Assembly: GCF_004023625.1 (NCBI RefSeq)
Contig: NZ_ML137710.1
Coordinates: forward strand, 235,914 to 299,913
Length of the DNA: 64,000 nucleotides
Source of the DNA: Streptomyces cavernae
GTDB taxonomy: Bacteria > Actinomycetota > Actinomycetes > Streptomycetales > Streptomycetaceae
Direction of reading: 5' to 3'
The position numbers and the translations under genes are program-made. Numbering within the stretch: the first letter of the stretch is position 1; each line of letters opens with the position of its first letter. The notes beneath the pieces are model-generated. The model did no database searches, was not told the origin of the DNA, and saw nothing but the letters and a program-made list of their open reading frames with translations. This document shows, piece by piece, positions 61,380-64,000 of the stretch.

Positions 61380-61715
61380 TCAGGCGGCGGAGCTGGACGT
61401 GCTGCTCGAACCGGACGACTTCGAGTCCGATGAGGACGACGAGGACGTCGACGAAGACGAGCTCTTGGAGTCCGAGGAGGACGACGACGAGGAGTCCGAC
61501 GACTTCGACGTGGACTTCGGCGCGCTGCCGGACGACGCCCCGCGGCTGTCGTTGCGGTAGAAACCGGAGCCCTTGAAAACGATGCCGACCGCGGAGAACA
61601 CCTTCTTCAGGCGGCCACCGCAGCTGGGGCACTCGGTCAGCGCGTCGTCGGTGAACTTCTGCACCGCCTCGAGGCCCTCGCCGCACTCGGTGCACTGGTA
61701 CTGGTAGGTCGGCAC
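61380..61715 (-). CDS. FmdB-family zinc-ribbon protein
   Basis: A 111-residue protein. The N-terminal FmdB zinc ribbon has C-x2-C pairs (YQCTECGEG and ECPSCGGRL). A Gly-Phe-Tyr motif (VFKGSGFYRND) follows, then about 50 residues of Ser/Lys-rich disorder. Start is GTG at 61715 after AGGAGG; an upstream in-frame start is less likely. A CIRCE-like operator overlaps its upstream region. FmdB proteins are putative regulatory proteins of unknown role. Confidence 0.93.
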   Translation of the reverse strand: MPTYQYQCTECGEGLEAVQKFTDDALTECPSCGGRLKKVFSAVGIVFKGSGFYRNDSRGASSGSAPKSTSKSSDSSSSSSSDSKSSSSSTSSSSSSDSKSSGSSSTSSSAA

Positions 61716-61726
61716 TTGTCTTCCTC

Positions 61727-61753
61727 CTGGCACTCTCACTCGTTGAGTGCTAA
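61727..61753. promoter_or_regulatory. CIRCE-like (HrcA) operator upstream of the FmdB gene
   Basis: CTGGCACTC, nine nt, GAGTGCTAA. The CIRCE consensus is TTAGCACTC-N9-GAGTGCTAA: the right arm is perfect and the left matches 7 of 9. It lies 12 nt before the fmdB start codon and overlaps its ribosome-binding site, a repressing position. Confidence 0.75.
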
Positions 61754-61770
61754 CGACGGTCTATAGTGAC

Positions 61771-63078
61771 CTATTCCGCTGGATCAGTCCACTGGGACCG
61801 GCGTGCGGTGACCGACACCACGTGCCGCCGACCGGCACCGCGTGCCACCGTCCGACTCGTCGACCGGGGGACGAGTCGGGATCGCAGAGCCACCACGATC
61901 GCGAGCGCGAGCGTCGTCCCCGCGAGCGGCACCAGGAATCCGGCGCCTTCCCAGAGGCGGTCCTCCAACTGGCCGGCGGCGGTGACGGCCGCGGCCTGCC
62001 CGAGCGCCACCGCGCCGGTCAGCCAGGTGAACGCCTCCGTACGGGCGCCGTCCGGTACCAGGCCCTCCACCAGCGTGTAGCCGGTGATCAGCGCGGGTGC
62101 GACGCAGACACCCACAAGGAGGCCGAGTCCGGCGAGCGCGAGCACGGAGTGTGCGGCCCACAGCCCGGAGGCGGTCACCGCGAGGGCCGCGTAGCCGATC
62201 ACCAGGCGCCGCCGCGGGGCGGTCTTCCAGGCGATCGCACCGCAGACGGCGCCGGAGAGCATGTTGCCCGCGGCGAAGACCCCGTAGAGCACGCCGTTCA
62301 GGCCGGGGGAGCCGATCGTTTCCGTGAAGGCGGCGAGCGAGACCTGCATGCCGCCGAAGACGGAGCCGATGCCCAGGAAAGCCACCACGAGAACACGCAC
62401 CCCGGGGACCCGCAGTGCCGAAACGCGCTCCACGCGCGCGTGCCCGCCCACGACGACCACGGCGGGCTGGGTGCTCCGCTGTGCCGCGAACAGCAAACCG
62501 CCCACCAGGGTGAGCCCGGCTTCGGCCAGCAGTCCGGCGGCCGGGTCCACGGTCGTGCACAGCGCCGTCGCCACCAGCGGGCCGAGGACGAAGGTCAGCT
62601 CGTCCGTGACGGACTCGAAGGCAGCGGCCGTGGTCATCAGGGGCGAGCCCTGGAGCGCCACACCCCAGCGCGCCCGCACCATGGGGCCGATCTGCGGCAC
62701 CGAGGCGCCGGTGGGCACGGCCGCCGCGAAAAGCGCCCACAAGGGGGCGTCCATGAGGGCGAGCGCTGTCAGGGAGAGACCGGCGAGGGTGTGCAGGATC
62801 ACCCCGGGCAGCAGCACGGCACGCTGTCCGTACCGGTCGGCGAGCCGGCCCCCGTAGGGCGCGAAAAGCGCCAGGGAGACGCCGGTCACGGCCGCGACCG
62901 CGCCGGCGGCCCCGTAGGAACCGGTGGTGTGCCGCACCAGCAGCACGATGGAGACGGTCAGCATCGCGAACGGCTGGCGCGCGGCGAAGCCGGGGAGCAG
63001 AAACGTCCAGGCGCCACGGGTGCGCAGCAGTTGCCCGTAACCCGGGCGGGACGACTCGAGGGTGACCGTGGATGCCAC
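61771..63078 (-). CDS. MFS transporter, 12-TM
   Basis: A 435-residue major-facilitator protein with 12 TM helices. Motif A is GGRLADRYGQRAVLLPG. A central loop precedes ALRVPGVRVLVVAFLGIGSV. It resembles MFS proteins of uncertain cargo in actinobacteria. The cytoplasmic tail is basic. Stands alone on the minus strand. Confidence 0.92.
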   Translation of the reverse strand: MASTVTLESSRPGYGQLLRTRGAWTFLLPGFAARQPFAMLTVSIVLLVRHTTGSYGAAGAVAAVTGVSLALFAPYGGRLADRYGQRAVLLPGVILHTLAGLSLTALALMDAPLWALFAAAVPTGASVPQIGPMVRARWGVALQGSPLMTTAAAFESVTDELTFVLGPLVATALCTTVDPAAGLLAEAGLTLVGGLLFAAQRSTQPAVVVVGGHARVERVSALRVPGVRVLVVAFLGIGSVFGGMQVSLAAFTETIGSPGLNGVLYGVFAAGNMLSGAVCGAIAWKTAPRRRLVIGYAALAVTASGLWAAHSVLALAGLGLLVGVCVAPALITGYTLVEGLVPDGARTEAFTWLTGAVALGQAAAVTAAGQLEDRLWEGAGFLVPLAGTTLALAIVVALRSRLVPRSTSRTVARGAGRRHVVSVTARRSQWTDPAE

Positions 63079-63300
63079 GGCCGTGCCTTTCTGCCGCCTG
63101 GTAGCGCGGGCCCTCCGAGGGGGCGGGCGCGCCGAGAGCTGTCCTCTTGCGCGGACTGCGGTAGATACCGGGCGGAACAGCCACGGCCGCCGTGCGGTCG
63201 CGCCAGCTCTGCGTCAGGCAGAGTTGGTTCGTTCAGGGTGCGCGGTAATCCTACAGACGCCCTTCTGCCACTCAGCCGGCTACCCGGTCTGCCTGGGCTC
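63079..63300. other. Gap upstream of the MFS gene
   Basis: About 220 bp with no gene. It includes a slightly AT-richer stretch near 63200-63260 that may hold the MFS promoter. Confidence 0.35.
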
Positions 63301-63495
63301 CTCCGCCGCCCGGCCGGCCTCGCACCGGGCCGACGCCCCCGAAACGGCTTCAGTCAGCGTCTGTCCCTGCACCTCTGCCGCTCGGCCGGCATGACAGCCG
63401 GCCGACGCCCCGGAAGGGAACCGCTTCAGGGTCTGTCCCTGCACCTCCGCGCCCGGCCGGCCTCACAGCCGGCCGACGCCCCGAAACGGCTTCAC
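63301..63495. repeat. Three imperfect ~71-bp repeats with hairpins
   Basis: Three head-to-tail copies share CGGCCGGC...GCCGGCCGACGCCCC, CGGCTTCA and GTCTGTCCCTGCACCTC. In the copies near 63382 and 63453 GGCCGGC/GCCGGCC form tight hairpins. The last copy reaches the stop codon of the antiporter gene, so it may serve as its terminator. Confidence 0.8.
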
Positions 63496-64000
63496 CGCCT
63501 GCCCCTGCCCCCATTGCCGCCGTTCCCGTTGCCCGTGCCCAGCCAGCCGGCGAGCTTGCCGCCCTGGCCCACGGCCCGCAGGCGCCGCTCGGCGGCGTCG
63601 CGTACGGGGTCGGTGGTCACCACGAGCAACTCGTCCCCGCGTCGCAGCACCGTGGTGGGCAGCGGGACGAACGATTTGCCGTCGCGGACGACCAGGGTCA
63701 CCGCGGCCCCGGCCGGCAGCCGCAGCTCGTTGATCTCGACGCCGTGCATCTTCGATCCCTCCGGGATCGCCACCGACAGCAGATGGCCGCGCAGCCGCTC
63801 CAGGGGCGCCGCCTCGATGCCGAGGTCGGCGGCCTCGTCGGCATCGGTCAGGCGCAGTTTGCGTGCCAACCAGGGCAGCGTCGGTCCCTGGACCAAGGTG
63901 TAGACGACCACCAGCACGAAGACCATGTTGAAGATCGACCGGCTGTCCTCGACGTCGTTCACCATCGGGATGGTTGCCAGGATGATGGGCACCGCGCCGC
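63492..64000 (-). CDS. K+/H+ (CPA1-type) antiporter, C-terminal part; runs off the window
   Basis: The last 169 or so residues of a cation/proton antiporter of the NhaP2/CvrA type; the 5' part lies beyond base 64000. The end of the membrane domain is visible (FNMVFVLVVVYTLVQGPTLP, then WLARKLRL). A TrkA-C/RCK regulatory domain follows (INELRLPAGAAVTLVVRDGK, then FVPLPTTVLRRGDELLVVT). A Gly-Asn-rich tail ends the protein. Confidence 0.88.
   Translation of the reverse strand, partial: GAVPIILATIPMVNDVEDSRSIFNMVFVLVVVYTLVQGPTLPWLARKLRLTDADEAADLGIEAAPLERLRGHLLSVAIPEGSKMHGVEINELRLPAGAAVTLVVRDGKSFVPLPTTVLRRGDELLVVTTDPVRDAAERRLRAVGQGGKLAGWLGTGNGNGGNGGRGRR

Noticed and set aside
61747..63903. Very long plus-strand frame (718 codons) opposite the MFS and antiporter genes
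   Set aside because: It is antisense to two clear genes, has no recognisable family and an Arg/Gly-rich composition typical of GC-rich shadow frames.

Overview
The window is high-GC actinobacterial DNA that looks like a Streptomyces chromosome. The right part (about 46-64 kb) has the appearance of a conserved chromosomal core: an HrdD-type sigma factor behind a textbook SigR-type promoter, a fruR-fruK-fruA fructose PTS operon, mscL, an MTAP-type phosphorylase, an FmdB zinc-ribbon gene behind a CIRCE-like operator, and the 3' end of a K+/H+ antiporter gene. The left part (0-46 kb) looks accessory. It is rich in oxidoreductases, efflux systems, local regulators, transposase remnants, gene fragments and repeats. 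No rRNA, tRNA or CRISPR array was seen.

The most striking block is 1.8-19.3 kb, a catabolic island. A minus-strand operon (SDR - cytochrome P450 - isocitrate-lyase/PEP-mutase-like lyase) diverges from a LysR regulator. The regulator is followed by a [2Fe-2S] ferredoxin and its reductase, then an aldehyde dehydrogenase, an epoxide-hydrolase-like alpha/beta hydrolase, a Baeyer-Villiger monooxygenase and an NDMA-type zinc alcohol dehydrogenase. Directly behind these lies a complete-looking mycofactocin cofactor operon: a 31-residue MftA precursor, MftB, radical-SAM MftC, MftD, MftE, a mycofactocin-type SDR and the glycosyltransferase MftF. Almost all of its junctions overlap by 1-4 bases. The arrangement suggests one pathway: P450 hydroxylation, mycofactocin-coupled alcohol oxidation, Baeyer-Villiger lactonisation, ring opening, aldehyde oxidation and a final C-C cleavage, as in terpenoid or alicyclic catabolism. 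The substrate cannot be read from sequence. The island lies between a decayed Tn3-family transposase fragment (about 1.1-1.5 kb) and a frameshifted IS21 istA fragment (about 21.3-21.7 kb), consistent with acquisition by transfer.

From 21.8 to 34.7 kb there are small regulators and unknown proteins, a 20-bp tandem repeat beside a decayed MMPL fragment, and an 8-kb segment bounded by a 189-bp inverted repeat (180/189 identical). Each repeat copy ends exactly on the GTG start codon of a drug-efflux gene: an MMPL transporter on the left and a 14-TM MFS pump on the right. Between them lie a two-component system whose kinase carries an in-frame 33-bp minisatellite, decayed MFS and HAD fragments, and a flavin monooxygenase translationally coupled to the MFS pump.

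From 34.7 to 46.4 kb there is a four-gene ABC export operon with its own winged-helix regulator behind a perfect palindrome, an SDR, a rare tandem (double) IclR regulator, a secreted M6-like protease, a TetR/MFS pair behind a nested 21-bp palindrome and a 27-bp repeat array, and a divergent MarR/extradiol-dioxygenase pair. Beyond hrdD come a WYL-regulator/MFS pair, the fru operon, a 5'-truncated L,D-transpeptidase, an autoprocessing S58-family peptidase and the remaining core genes listed above.
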